Source: Verrucomicrobiales bacterium
Lineage (GTDB): Bacteria; Verrucomicrobiota; Verrucomicrobiia; Limisphaerales; UBA9464
DNA: 64,000 bases
Assembly: GCA_027489875.1 (NCBI GenBank)
Contig: JAIXZE010000311.1
Location: 1-64,000 of the forward strand
Direction of reading: 5' to 3'
Part shown: piece by piece, positions 18,601 through 26,804 of the stretch
How the letters are laid out: each line of letters opens with the position of its first letter
Numbering within the stretch: the stretch's first letter is position 1
Program-made: the position numbers and the translations under genes
Notes under the pieces: model-generated
Databases searched by the model: none
Told to the model about the DNA's origin: nothing
What the model saw: the letters and a program-made list of their open reading frames with translations, nothing else

Positions 18601-19577
18601 GTGGCGGGGCTGACGACGCCGCCGTCGATCTCGAGGGTGATGGGTTTGGTTTCGTCCACGTTCTTGCCGAGGGCTTCAGCAATACGCGCACGGACAGACA
18701 CACCATTGCCGCTCACACCGGTCACCAACGGAGGAACACCGATGGCAATGTTATCAACCGCCCACCACCAGTCATTCGCGGCCTCGATCATGCCGAACGT
18801 CAGCTTGACGCTGGTTGCGCCGGCGAGGTTGTTCAGGGGGATGATGAACGGCTCGTTGGTATTCGAGACCTCGTCCGGGTTGGTGGTGTCCTGCTTGGTC
18901 TTGTCCTCCTTGAAGAAGGGATTGTCGGAACCGTCCAGGAGGGTCCGCGTGGATTCCCAACGAATGATCTCGTTGGTCGTTCCCGCGTTGTAGGTCACCC
19001 GCACCAAGCCAATCTGGTTGTTGATCGCCGAACCATCTTCCGCCGTCGGGAAGCTGGCACCCGCGTCGTCGCGTCCTTCCGGCCGCCAGCTGGAATCGAA
19101 GGCGAGGACCAGCGAGTTCGCGGCATACCCGGAAAGAGCGATTTCCGGGGTCGCCACGAACGAGTTGAAGAATCCCTTCGCGTGCGCCGCGTCATCCCAT
19201 TCGTCGGGATCGGCGATCATGACGTTGCCCTGTCCGAAGGTGAAATCGGCCCGGCGCTGATCGCCTGCGGTACGGATCCACCACTCCTTGTTGGCGAAGC
19301 TCCATCCAGCCCACTCCACCACACCATCGGTGGCAGCATTGCCAAGACCCGGCATTCCGGAATCGTCCTGGGTCCATCCGGCAGGGGGGGTTTTGGTCCA
19401 GACCTTCAGACCAGCAAGGCCTTCCTCGCGATTCGGACCAAGGATCAGACCCTCGAAGTCCTCAAAAAACGCCTTCTGAGCGAAGGCGCACGATGCAGCA
19501 CCCAGCAGGGCGCCAAGGGCAGCGGCGCGCACAAGTGCGCGACCCGACCCGGTTAGGTTCATAGGTTTCATGTACAT
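15645..19577 (-). CDS. Giant secreted multidomain protein (PA14-like, Ig-like, LamG)
   Basis: The 1310-residue protein has a signal peptide (ALGALLGAASCAFA). In order it shows: a first jelly-roll-like module (~37-278, from FFEDFEGLILGPN to NDWWWAVDNIAIG); two beta modules each carrying VDETKP (~290-490); a PA14-like region (~505-690) with YTMVVRSDDGFQVSVG; an Ig-like domain (~700-785) with YQWLKDGAAIPGA and NDGAYTVRVSNVSG; a second copy of the first module (~792-1005); and a LamG/concanavalin-type domain (~1015-1232) with DMDEVAIWNRIL. There is no sorting tail or enzyme domain. It is probably an extracellular glycan-binding or surface protein. The start MYMKPMNL has close in-frame alternatives at +2 and +5 codons. 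Confidence 0.88.
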   Translation of the reverse strand: MYMKPMNLTGSGRALVRAAALGALLGAASCAFAQKAFFEDFEGLILGPNREEGLAGLKVWTKTPPAGWTQDDSGMPGLGNAATDGVVEWAGWSFANKEWWIRTAGDQRRADFTFGQGNVMIADPDEWDDAAHAKGFFNSFVATPEIALSGYAANSLVLAFDSSWRPEGRDDAGASFPTAEDGSAINNQIGLVRVTYNAGTTNEIIRWESTRTLLDGSDNPFFKEDKTKQDTTNPDEVSNTNEPFIIPLNNLAGATSVKLTFGMIEAANDWWWAVDNIAIGVPPLVTGVSGNGVSVRARIAEALGKNVDETKPITLEIDGGVVSPATITRDGSLVFVGYSQAPDVYKPGSRHTVAVKFTSTDGRQVTDGGSFVAPSYTTVSSTPAIVTATITNPLFFSVDETKPVTLKLDGVSVTPTSVTPTVDANTGLTSGLQVRYALTSALAPNSQHVLEVTFTTDGNRQVVDAVTFTAADYKTLSADLGTALGTGAEPGMRWKTRQLATGRANSISVVEEQLRGELGASIHDTFSQNAAGYFDIAEVNFEQTGTDAGIFRSTGLDELGVTDQLIPGIPGTLPDGSLSTDNIAGEALTFVEIPAPGIYTMVVRSDDGFQVSVGNLTNPLFQVLGAFDGGRSDGPTEFYFQATKAGVYLFRMLWFEGGGGASVEWYTVNANGTSALVGGQQTGSLKAYRRRTVPEPTLTQVPATIVSQPKSVEVVEGNSATLAVVANGDAPIAYQWLKDGAAIPGATRAELTLGKVTAANDGAYTVRVSNVSGTNTSSAASVSVVLRTRSQILLSENFESLVLGPNVEEGIITGSGGAREAVVTKTAPAGWVVDNSGMNGLGNSATDGVVEWAGWSFADRAWWASTAGDQTRTRFLKGTGTVAIADGDEWDDQPRAAGQMNTLLTTKDIDVAGLAANSVVLKFDSSWRPEAPQKAVIRVSFDGAAPIEVLRWTAEAGPTFHADNQNETVSFRINNPATASKMKITFGYIDAGNNWWWAIDNIVVSGDKVGHDSLADGLATYLPFDGNYTDASGKGVNGAARGTPSFVAGKVGQAVNVRTVTGGEFSYVSLGRQILFGTNVNFTTAFWVKVNSNTGDPSFLGNKNWNSGGNVGFVIASAGDNHFQWNLNTEGGARKDFDAAANTLPLATWKHVVVSFDRAGNVESWIDGVRLNSSSIVANAGQSLDTATLELNIGQDGTGSYTDGGSVFHNADMDEVAIWNRILSDEEIVRAYTKGNAGQALITAAPAQSASGVPPVGLSGATLTNIIVDTATRTISADVPAGSEQGYLTLTPAVTVQSIQIVGGRLVIRY

Positions 19578-19902
19578 TCAATGGGATGACAGACGCCCAC
19601 CTTGAACCCTGTCCTCCCCATTCAACGCAACCCACGAAACCCGCTTCGCACCGTCTTTGCCCTTCTGCCGCACATCTGCCGCCAATGTTGCAGGATCGAC
19701 ATCGCGGCATCCCCTGAATCTCACCCGCGATCGAACGTTCCGATTCCGGCGAATCACGTTCGGGACAACCGCGGCATCACGGATGCCGTGAATCTTCCAT
19801 CCTGGACCGGGTGCCCAACCTTCGCCCTTCCGTTTGCCACTTCACCCCACACCGAAGAAACCCACTTGGCGATTTCGCGGAACAGGATTAGTACGTCTGC
19901 GT
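19578..19902. promoter_or_regulatory. Divergent intergenic region
   Basis: These 325 bases separate the giant secreted protein gene (minus) from the halogenase-like gene (plus), so promoters for both should lie here. The best match to a sigma-70 promoter for the plus gene is ttggcg at 19866 and ttagta about 16 bases later, very close to the start codon. It is weak. No gene or repeat is visible. Confidence 0.4.
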
Positions 19903-21177
19903 ATGAATCGAACCGAGTCCTTCGACGCCGTGGTCGTCGGCGCCGGCCCCGCGGGCACCGCCACCGCCACCGCCCTCGCCCAGCACGGCCGGCGCGTCCT
20001 TGTCCTCGAACGCGAGAAGTTCCCCCGCTACCACATCGGCGAATCCCTCATCCCGTTCACCTACCACGCCCTGGACCGGCTCGGAATGATTCCAAGGCTT
20101 CGGAAGTCATCCTTTCCCAAGAAGTACTCCGTCCAGTTCGTCAGCCCTTCTGGCCGCGCGTCCCAACCCTTTTATTTCTTCAACCGCTACGACCGTGAAA
20201 CAGTCGCCCAGACGTGGCAGGTCCTGCGTTCCGAATTCGACCAGATGATGGTCGAGAATGCCCGCGAGCAGGGTGTCGACGTGCGCGAAGAAACCGAGGT
20301 CACCGAACTCTTGAAGGACGGGGACCGTTACGTGGGCGTTCGAGCCCGCTCAAAGGATGGGCGCGAATTCACCGTCCACGCTCCCGTCACCGTCGATGCC
20401 ACCGGCCGTGAAGCGATGGCCGCCACACGCAACGCCTGGCGGCGGGGCGATCCAAAGCTGAACAAGGTCGCCGTATGGACGTATTACGACAACGCCCTGC
20501 GTGATCCTGGCATCGACGAAGGAGGAACAACCGTCGCGTTCATCCCGGGCAAGGGTTGGTTCTGGTACATTCCACAGCACAACAACCGCGTCAGCGTCGG
20601 CGTGGTGAGTGACGGGAAGTACCTCACGCGGGACGGGATCAAGGATCCCAAGACCATCTTCCATCGGGAGGTGAAGGAGAACCGCTGGATCGAGGAGCAT
20701 CTCGCTCAGGGAACCTGCTGCGGCGAATACTGGCTGACTGCGGAGTACACGTTCCGCAGCCAGTACTGCGCCGATGACGGTCTGGTCCTCGTGGGCGATG
20801 CCTACGGATTCCTGGATCCTGTGTTCTCGAGCGGACTCATGCTGGCGTTGAAGAGCGGTGTCCTCGCGGCCGATTCGATCCACGCCGCGCTGACCATCGG
20901 CGACACTTCTGCGGCACGGTTCTCAGGATATGCGACCGAGATGACCGAGAGCATCGAGAACATGCGGAAGCTGGTCTACGCCTTCTACGACCCCAACGTC
21001 AGCTTCAAGACCGTCGCCGAGAAGTTCCCCAGCGTCGCTGATGACCTGACCGATTGCCTCTCCGGCGACGTGAACAAGGACTTCAGCCGGATGTTTGCCG
21101 CCTTCTCGGAGTTCACCGAGATCCCGGAGTCCCTGCCTTACGGCGCTCCCCGATTGAAGACTGCTTCCGTCGCTTGA
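19903..21177 (+). CDS. Flavin-dependent halogenase-like / FAD monooxygenase
   Basis: The 424-residue flavoprotein has a Rossmann dinucleotide motif GAGPAG (13-18) and the segment EREKFPRYHIGESLIP, which is shared by FADH2-dependent halogenases and related reductases. The motif GWFWYIP (~216-222) corresponds to the GWxWxIP halogenase signature, and LVGDAYGFLDPVFSSGLMLA is the second FAD motif. A lysine pair (FPKKYS) lies in the region where halogenases carry their catalytic lysine, but I cannot align it with certainty. A geranylgeranyl-reductase-like role is possible. It is followed after 37 bases by a GT4 glycosyltransferase, so the pair may modify one product. The start MNRTES was chosen just ahead of the Rossmann strand. 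Confidence 0.8.
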   Translation: MNRTESFDAVVVGAGPAGTATATALAQHGRRVLVLEREKFPRYHIGESLIPFTYHALDRLGMIPRLRKSSFPKKYSVQFVSPSGRASQPFYFFNRYDRETVAQTWQVLRSEFDQMMVENAREQGVDVREETEVTELLKDGDRYVGVRARSKDGREFTVHAPVTVDATGREAMAATRNAWRRGDPKLNKVAVWTYYDNALRDPGIDEGGTTVAFIPGKGWFWYIPQHNNRVSVGVVSDGKYLTRDGIKDPKTIFHREVKENRWIEEHLAQGTCCGEYWLTAEYTFRSQYCADDGLVLVGDAYGFLDPVFSSGLMLALKSGVLAADSIHAALTIGDTSAARFSGYATEMTESIENMRKLVYAFYDPNVSFKTVAEKFPSVADDLTDCLSGDVNKDFSRMFAAFSEFTEIPESLPYGAPRLKTASVA

Positions 21178-21214
21178 GATCCGGAGCCGTCGAAGGCACC
21201 GTTCCTCTCCACGG

Positions 21215-22537
21215 ATGAACTTCGTCCAGATCACCCCCGGCGCGGGCGGGATGTATTGCGGAAACTGCTTTCGCGACAACGCCCTCGTCGCCGCGCTTCG
21301 CCGGCAGGGTCACGAGACCTTGATGGTCCCCTTGTACTTGCCGATGACGCTGGACGAATCGGCGGCCCACACCGGAACCCCGACCTTCTTCGGCGGGATC
21401 AACGTCTTCCTCTCCCAGAAGGTCCCGGGCTACAGCCGCGCGCCGGCGTGGTTCCGAGCGCTATTTGACTCCCCCCGCCTCCTGAAATGGGCGGCAGGCA
21501 AGGCAGCCAAGACGCGCGCCTCCGACGTCGGCGAACTGAACCTCTCCATGCTGCGTGGCGAGGAGGGCGGCCAGACGCGGGAACTGGAGGACCTGATTGC
21601 TTGGTTGGCGACCCAACCCCACCCGGACGTCGTCTTCCTGTCGAATGCCTTGCTGGTAGGGTTCGCCCGTCGCCTCAAGGAAACTCTGAACACGCGCGTC
21701 ATCGTGTTCCTCCAAAGCGAAGAAGCCTTTCTGGACTCCATCCCGGAACCCTGGCGCAGCCAAAGTTGGAAGACCCTCGCCGACCGCAGCCCCGACATCG
21801 ACGGATGGATCTCACCCACACGCTATTTCGCCGACCGCATGCAGCAGCGCATGGGGGTTCCCGCAGACCGCATCCGCGTCGTCCCGAACGGCATCAAACT
21901 CGACGGCTACGACCGTGTTCCGGAACGCGCGGCAAAGGCTCCAGGTGAACCGCTCATCCTGGGATTCTTCGCACGACAGTGCGCCGAAAAAGGCCTCGAT
22001 ATCGTTGTGGATGCGTTTCTGGAGCTGAGACGGGATGCCGCCTTCAAGAACGTTCGGCTGAAGGTCGGCGGCGGTTGCGGTCCCTCGGACATTCCTTTCG
22101 TCGAGGAACAGAAGCAGAAGCTCGGCAAGGCTGGCCTGTTGGCGGACGTTTCCTTCCACCCCAACGTGAGCCGGGAGGAAAAGGTGGCCTTCTATGCCTC
22201 CTGCGACGTGCTCTCGGTTCCGGGCCGTCATTCCGAAGCCTTCGGCCTGTACCAGATCGAATCCATGGCGGCAGGCACTCCCCTCGTCCAACCCGCATCG
22301 ATCACCTATCCCGAGATTCTGGGCGACACAGATGGAGGCATCCTCTGCGGCCCAAACACGCCAGCAGCGCTGGCACAGGCCCTCCGCCCCCTCCTCGCCA
22401 ACCCGGCCCGATTGCGGGAACTCGGAGATGCTGGCCGCCGGGCGGTCACTCACCGGTATACCGACGAAGCCATGGCTGCCGGGGTCTATACCGCTGTTCG
22501 TGAGCTCCTTTCAGCAAGCTCACAGAATTCCCGCTAG
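21215..22537 (+). CDS. Family 4 glycosyltransferase
   Basis: This 440-residue GT-B enzyme has an N-terminal acceptor half beginning MNFVQITPGAGGMYCGNCFRD and a C-terminal donor half with RIRVVPNGIKLDGYD, ILGFFARQCAEKGLDIVVDAF and VPGRHSEAFGLYQIESMAAG. The last is the E-x7-E type signature of GT4. It has no signal or membrane segment. It lies 37 bases after the halogenase-like gene on the same strand, so co-transcription is likely. Donor and acceptor are unknown. Possible products include a glycosylated pigment, lipid or secondary metabolite. Confidence 0.87.
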   Translation: MNFVQITPGAGGMYCGNCFRDNALVAALRRQGHETLMVPLYLPMTLDESAAHTGTPTFFGGINVFLSQKVPGYSRAPAWFRALFDSPRLLKWAAGKAAKTRASDVGELNLSMLRGEEGGQTRELEDLIAWLATQPHPDVVFLSNALLVGFARRLKETLNTRVIVFLQSEEAFLDSIPEPWRSQSWKTLADRSPDIDGWISPTRYFADRMQQRMGVPADRIRVVPNGIKLDGYDRVPERAAKAPGEPLILGFFARQCAEKGLDIVVDAFLELRRDAAFKNVRLKVGGGCGPSDIPFVEEQKQKLGKAGLLADVSFHPNVSREEKVAFYASCDVLSVPGRHSEAFGLYQIESMAAGTPLVQPASITYPEILGDTDGGILCGPNTPAALAQALRPLLANPARLRELGDAGRRAVTHRYTDEAMAAGVYTAVRELLSASSQNSR

Positions 22538-22565
22538 GCCAAAGCAGCTTTCCTGCCGCTGGATT

Positions 22566-23789
22566 TCAGCGCGTCGCCGACTCCGACGCTTCGTCAGGCG
22601 GCAGGCTCAGCTCTTCCCATGGGGCGTGAACCCAGTAGCCACCCTTTCGCCCCATCCGCTCACCCAACTGGAACAGTCGTTTCATTTCGCCGGCGTCAAA
22701 GTCCTTCTGAGAACGCCGTTGATACTGCTGCGGAATCCCCGTCAGGCTGTAGCGGCAACGATCCCGCCCCGCATAGACGAACATCCGGTAGAAGTCGCCC
22801 TCCGCCTGATGGTGCGTGAGCGCCCGCAATGAATTCATCACGATGGGGAGCGCCTTCGGGCGCACCGGGTCGTAGTGGGATCCAAGATCCCCATTGCGTA
22901 CGATGTACAACTCCGCCGGCCGATCCCGCCAAAGTTCCCCCAGTGAGCGTCGGATCTCGTCGAGATGCAGGACGGGGCCGTAAGCGAAAGCCTGCCGCCC
23001 CACACCGCCATCCACATGCATTTCGTCGTATAGCGTGCCATCCGCCTCAACCGAAAAGTAGACGGGGGGAAAGGCTCCGGGAACAGCCGAGGACGCCATC
23101 ATCACCTGAAGGAAGAGCTCCGCAGCATCCGCCCGCCCGGTGGCCGCTATGGCACCCATGTCCCAGATCACGGGGCGACGCGCGTCGAGGTTGGCCGTGC
23201 CGATCCACAGCCGACGCCCCCGGGCATGTTCCCGGGAAACGGCGGCAACAAAATCGGCGGTGATGTAACGCTTCAACAACTGCCGCAAGGGCGCCGTATC
23301 CAACGCGGAATCGTCCCGCAGGATCCGTAGGACTCCCTTCCTTCGGAAAAGGTCGGCAGGCCTCAGGTTCGCGTGGATCTCGCGTAATGCTGCATCCTGA
23401 TCGGGCCCAAGGAAGGCAAAGGGTGCCAAAAGTGCTCCGGCACTGATACCGGTGACAAAGTCAAACTCGGGACGCGATCCATGTTCCGACCACCCACAAA
23501 GCAAGCCAGCCCCGAAGGAACCGTTCATCCCGCCGCCCGAAAGCGACAGGTACTGGATGGGTTTCTGAACTGTCCCGGTGGCTTGGATGGCCTCGGTCCG
23601 CAAGGCGGCTTCCACGCTACGCTGGAGCACGGGACTGAAGTGATCGCCCCAATCCCGGATCCCCGAATAACCCGGGAGATCTGCCTTGCCAACAGACGTG
23701 GCCGGCAACGGATTGCGCGGATGCAGGACGCTGCACCCCGTTGCCAGAACTACACAGGCCAAGAACGCGAAGCCGGCGCGCAGGTTCAT
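22566..23789 (-). CDS. Patatin-like phospholipase lipoprotein
   Basis: The 407-residue protein has a lipoprotein signal (FLACVVLATGC, lipobox LATGC with Cys19). The patatin domain shows the oxyanion motif SGGGMNGSFG (~84-93), the nucleophile elbow GISAG (Ser116) and the catalytic aspartate in the DGG motif (VDGGVG, ~residue 262). All three patatin elements are intact, so it should be an active serine acyl hydrolase on lipids at the membrane. The start was set at MNLRAGF so that the signal peptide is N-terminal. It converges on the GT4 gene with a 28-base gap. Confidence 0.9.
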   Translation of the reverse strand: MNLRAGFAFLACVVLATGCSVLHPRNPLPATSVGKADLPGYSGIRDWGDHFSPVLQRSVEAALRTEAIQATGTVQKPIQYLSLSGGGMNGSFGAGLLCGWSEHGSRPEFDFVTGISAGALLAPFAFLGPDQDAALREIHANLRPADLFRRKGVLRILRDDSALDTAPLRQLLKRYITADFVAAVSREHARGRRLWIGTANLDARRPVIWDMGAIAATGRADAAELFLQVMMASSAVPGAFPPVYFSVEADGTLYDEMHVDGGVGRQAFAYGPVLHLDEIRRSLGELWRDRPAELYIVRNGDLGSHYDPVRPKALPIVMNSLRALTHHQAEGDFYRMFVYAGRDRCRYSLTGIPQQYQRRSQKDFDAGEMKRLFQLGERMGRKGGYWVHAPWEELSLPPDEASESATR

Positions 23790-23808
23790 AGCGTGCCGAT
23801 CCGACGGC

Positions 23809-24864
23809 CTAGAAATCGTCCTCGTTGGGTTCCAACGGCGGCCGGACACCGTACTTCTTCTGCAGTGCCTGGACTACGGCAAGAGGCTTCATGCCTCCCG
23901 TGCAGGTCGGATCACTCAACGAGGCAGCGGCGGCGCATACCGCCGTCAGCATGCACTTCTGGAGATCCCAGCCCTCATGCAAACCGTACAGGGCACCGGC
24001 GCAGAATGCGTCACCGGCACCGGCCGTACCTGCAATGGCCTTCGCCGGCACCTTGAGGGACGGCTGCCAATGATCCTTGCCATCCCGCGTCCGGGCAAAG
24101 CAGCCCTCCGGGAAATGGATGATCACGAGCTCTTTGACGCCGTGCTGGAGGATGGCCCCTGCCGCATGACGCAAGGAAACGGTATCCAGGACGCCTTCCT
24201 TGCGGATCTTGAAGCCGGTGACCATCCCTGCCTCATATTCGTTGATGATGGCATAGTCACAGTGCTTCAGCGCCGGGGTAACCACCGCCTTGAACCGGTC
24301 GCTGGCCTCGCTGACCACATCAATGCAGGTCTTGATGCCTGCCGCCTGTGCCGCCGCCAGAAGCTTGGCCGCCGGGGTGATGCCCTCCTTGTTGACCACG
24401 TCCATCTTGTCGAGCAGGAGAAGGTAGCCGAGGTGGAAGATCTTCGCCTTGGTCTTGGTGAAATCCAGATCCTTGGCGTCCCAGAGCGCATTGGCCCCAC
24501 GATGGTGGAAGAAGGTACGCTTGCCTGTCCCCGCCACGGTCATGACATCCGTGAACGAGGTGGGCGCTTCCGCCGTGCTCTTGAGGTACTTGGTCTCGAT
24601 CTTGTGCTTGCCGCAATCCTCGAGGATCTGCTGGCCCAGGGCGTCCTTGCCCACCAGACCGGCACCGTGCAGCGGGAACTCAACCCCCAGCTTCGCCAGA
24701 TTCAGCAACACGTTGTAAGGCGATCCACCCGTGCCTTGGTGTTGCGACTTGATGTTGGCGAGTTGCTCGAGACCCGGGTAGGTGTCGATGATCTTGACTT
24801 GGTCAATGATCCAATTGCCACCGGCAAGGATGCCGGTGCGCTTTGAGGCTGGAGAGGCTTTCAT
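23809..24864 (-). CDS. PfkB-family carbohydrate kinase
   Basis: This 351-residue ribokinase-superfamily protein has the N-terminal LAGGNWIIDQVKIIDTYPG, the substrate motif GGSPYNVLLNLAKLG (PfkB signature 1 region) and GTAGAGDAFCAGAL (~281-294), which carries the catalytic aspartate of the GAGD motif. The length is typical. The substrate cannot be read from the sequence; sugars or nucleosides are both possible. It is upstream of the patatin gene on the same strand with a 19-base gap. The start MKASPASK was chosen over a longer reading without family similarity. Confidence 0.88.
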   Translation of the reverse strand: MKASPASKRTGILAGGNWIIDQVKIIDTYPGLEQLANIKSQHQGTGGSPYNVLLNLAKLGVEFPLHGAGLVGKDALGQQILEDCGKHKIETKYLKSTAEAPTSFTDVMTVAGTGKRTFFHHRGANALWDAKDLDFTKTKAKIFHLGYLLLLDKMDVVNKEGITPAAKLLAAAQAAGIKTCIDVVSEASDRFKAVVTPALKHCDYAIINEYEAGMVTGFKIRKEGVLDTVSLRHAAGAILQHGVKELVIIHFPEGCFARTRDGKDHWQPSLKVPAKAIAGTAGAGDAFCAGALYGLHEGWDLQKCMLTAVCAAAASLSDPTCTGGMKPLAVVQALQKKYGVRPPLEPNEDDF

Positions 24865-25041
24865 TCGCGCCGAAAAAAGGTCGTCCCAATGGTGGAGCAC
24901 ACCGCGTGACGAGTCTGCGAAGATTAGCCGAAAGCACCACCCACTGTCTCCATCGAATTGCAACGACCCCGTAAAGCATCCCAAAAACCCCTGTTCGGAA
25001 ACCGCTTACCTTCGTCGTGCCGCCCAAAGTGGTCTTGCACG

Positions 25042-26778
25042 TCAACCGCTCCGAGCCTCCAGAAACGCCTTCAACTCACCAGCCAACCGCTCTCCGAACC
25101 CCGGCACATCCGCAATGTCGTCCACCGTGGCCAGCTTCAGCCTCTGGACCGAACCGAATTTCTTGAGCAGCGCCTGCTTCCTCGCTTCCCCGATGCCGGG
25201 AAACTCGTCCAGGACCGACTCGCTGATCCGCTTCAACCTCAACTGTGCGTTGTACGTGTTCGCAAACCGGTGGGCCTCATCACGCACCCGTTGCAGGATC
25301 TTCACGGCGGCACTGTCCAGACCCAGCCGTAACGGTTCGGCCCGATCCCTGAGGTGGATCTCCTCGTACTCCTTCGCCAACCCCAGCACCGGGATATGCC
25401 CGAGGCCGAGCCGATCCAACTCCGCACAGGCGGCATTCAATTGGCCGCGCCCACCGTCGATCAGGATAAGATCCGGAAAGCGTGGCTTCGCGGGCACCGC
25501 TGGAACCCAGGGGGCCTTCAACTCCGCCGAAGGCTCCAATCCCGCACCCCCGTCAGCCTCGCCCGCCATGGCTCCGTCTTCCTCCAGGTCCATCCCGGGA
25601 GAGGCTGCAGCATCCGTCATCAACCCCGCCGCGCCGCCCTTCAGCTTCTTGCCGATGTCACGGATTGCATGGCGCAGTTCATCGACACTCGCCTCGCCGC
25701 CGGCTTCGCTCCCTGAGTCCTCCCGGTCCACACGCCCATTTCCCACTTCCCGGGACAGTCGGGCGTATCGGCGCCGGACCGTCTCCGCCATGCAGGCAAA
25801 ATCGTTCTGCTCGGTCACCGACTTCATGCGGAAGCGCCGGTAACTCGCGCGATCGGGCCGCCCGTGCCAGAAGCTCACCATGGAGGCCACCATGTAGGTC
25901 CCACTGATGTTGGAAATATCGAATCCCTCGATCCGACGTGGCGGTTCCCCCAGCCCGAGCACCCGCGCCAGTTCCCTCAGGTCCGACTCCGGATTGATGG
26001 CCACCGGGAGCTTGTACGGGACCCTCTCGAACTTCTCCGTCTTCTGCGTCGCCCGCGTCAGGTCAGCGATGGCATCCCGGAGCTGTGCCGCCTTCTCGAA
26101 CTCAAGGGCGGCAGCGGCCTTGCGCATCTCCGCTTCCAATTCCCCCCGCATTTCCTCCGCACAACCCTGAAGGAACTCAATTCCCGCCTTCACCTGCTCG
26201 AGGTACTGGTCGCGGGCGACGTTCCCGATGCACGGTGCCGTGCAATTCTTCAGGTTGGCGAAGAGGCAATGCCGATAATCCGATTCCGTCGGGGTCAAGG
26301 GCCGGCACCCACGCAGCTTGAACTTGCGCCGCATCATCGTCAGCGCCCGCCGCACACTGCCGCTGTGCGCAAACGGCCCGAAATAGACGCTCCCGTCATC
26401 CTTGCGCAACCGCGTCAGGGTGAATCGGGGAATGGGATCGTTCAGGTTGACCTTCAACAGCAGGAACCGCTTGTCGTCCCGGAAGTCGATGTTGAACCGG
26501 GGGCGCATCTCCTTGATGAGCTTCCCCTCCAGGAGCAACGCCTCGGCCTCGCTCTTCACCACGTGCCAATCCACATCGTGGATGGCCTCAACCAAGGCAT
26601 TGAACTTCAGATCCCACCCCATCCGACGCGACGGATGGAAGTATTGCGAAACCCGCTTCCGGAGATCCCGCGCCTTCCCAACGTAAATCACCGTGCCGAA
26701 CCGGTCCTTGTGCAGATAGATCCCCGGCCGGTGAGGCACCTGCGAGAGCTTGTTCCGGATGTGATCGGTCAGAGGCAT
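25042..26778 (-). CDS. uvrC: UvrC, excinuclease ABC subunit C
   Basis: This 578-residue nucleotide-excision-repair nuclease has the GIY-YIG domain at the start (GIYLHKDRFGTVIYVGKARD), a UVR UvrB-binding motif (AALEFEKAAQLRDAIADL, ~215-232), the RNase H-like 5'-incision domain (IEGFDISNISG and DLILIDGGRGQLNAA) and a C-terminal helix-hairpin-helix pair (FPGIGEARKQALL, VPGFGERLAGEL). Between the two halves of the RNase H-like domain there is a low-complexity acidic and alanine/glycine-rich insertion of about 85 residues (~345-432). The overall frame is intact. It works with UvrA and UvrB, which are not in this window. Confidence 0.95.
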   Translation of the reverse strand: MPLTDHIRNKLSQVPHRPGIYLHKDRFGTVIYVGKARDLRKRVSQYFHPSRRMGWDLKFNALVEAIHDVDWHVVKSEAEALLLEGKLIKEMRPRFNIDFRDDKRFLLLKVNLNDPIPRFTLTRLRKDDGSVYFGPFAHSGSVRRALTMMRRKFKLRGCRPLTPTESDYRHCLFANLKNCTAPCIGNVARDQYLEQVKAGIEFLQGCAEEMRGELEAEMRKAAAALEFEKAAQLRDAIADLTRATQKTEKFERVPYKLPVAINPESDLRELARVLGLGEPPRRIEGFDISNISGTYMVASMVSFWHGRPDRASYRRFRMKSVTEQNDFACMAETVRRRYARLSREVGNGRVDREDSGSEAGGEASVDELRHAIRDIGKKLKGGAAGLMTDAAASPGMDLEEDGAMAGEADGGAGLEPSAELKAPWVPAVPAKPRFPDLILIDGGRGQLNAACAELDRLGLGHIPVLGLAKEYEEIHLRDRAEPLRLGLDSAAVKILQRVRDEAHRFANTYNAQLRLKRISESVLDEFPGIGEARKQALLKKFGSVQRLKLATVDDIADVPGFGERLAGELKAFLEARSG

Positions 26779-26804
26779 CGCAGGCAGTTCATCCGAAGCT
26801 CCGC

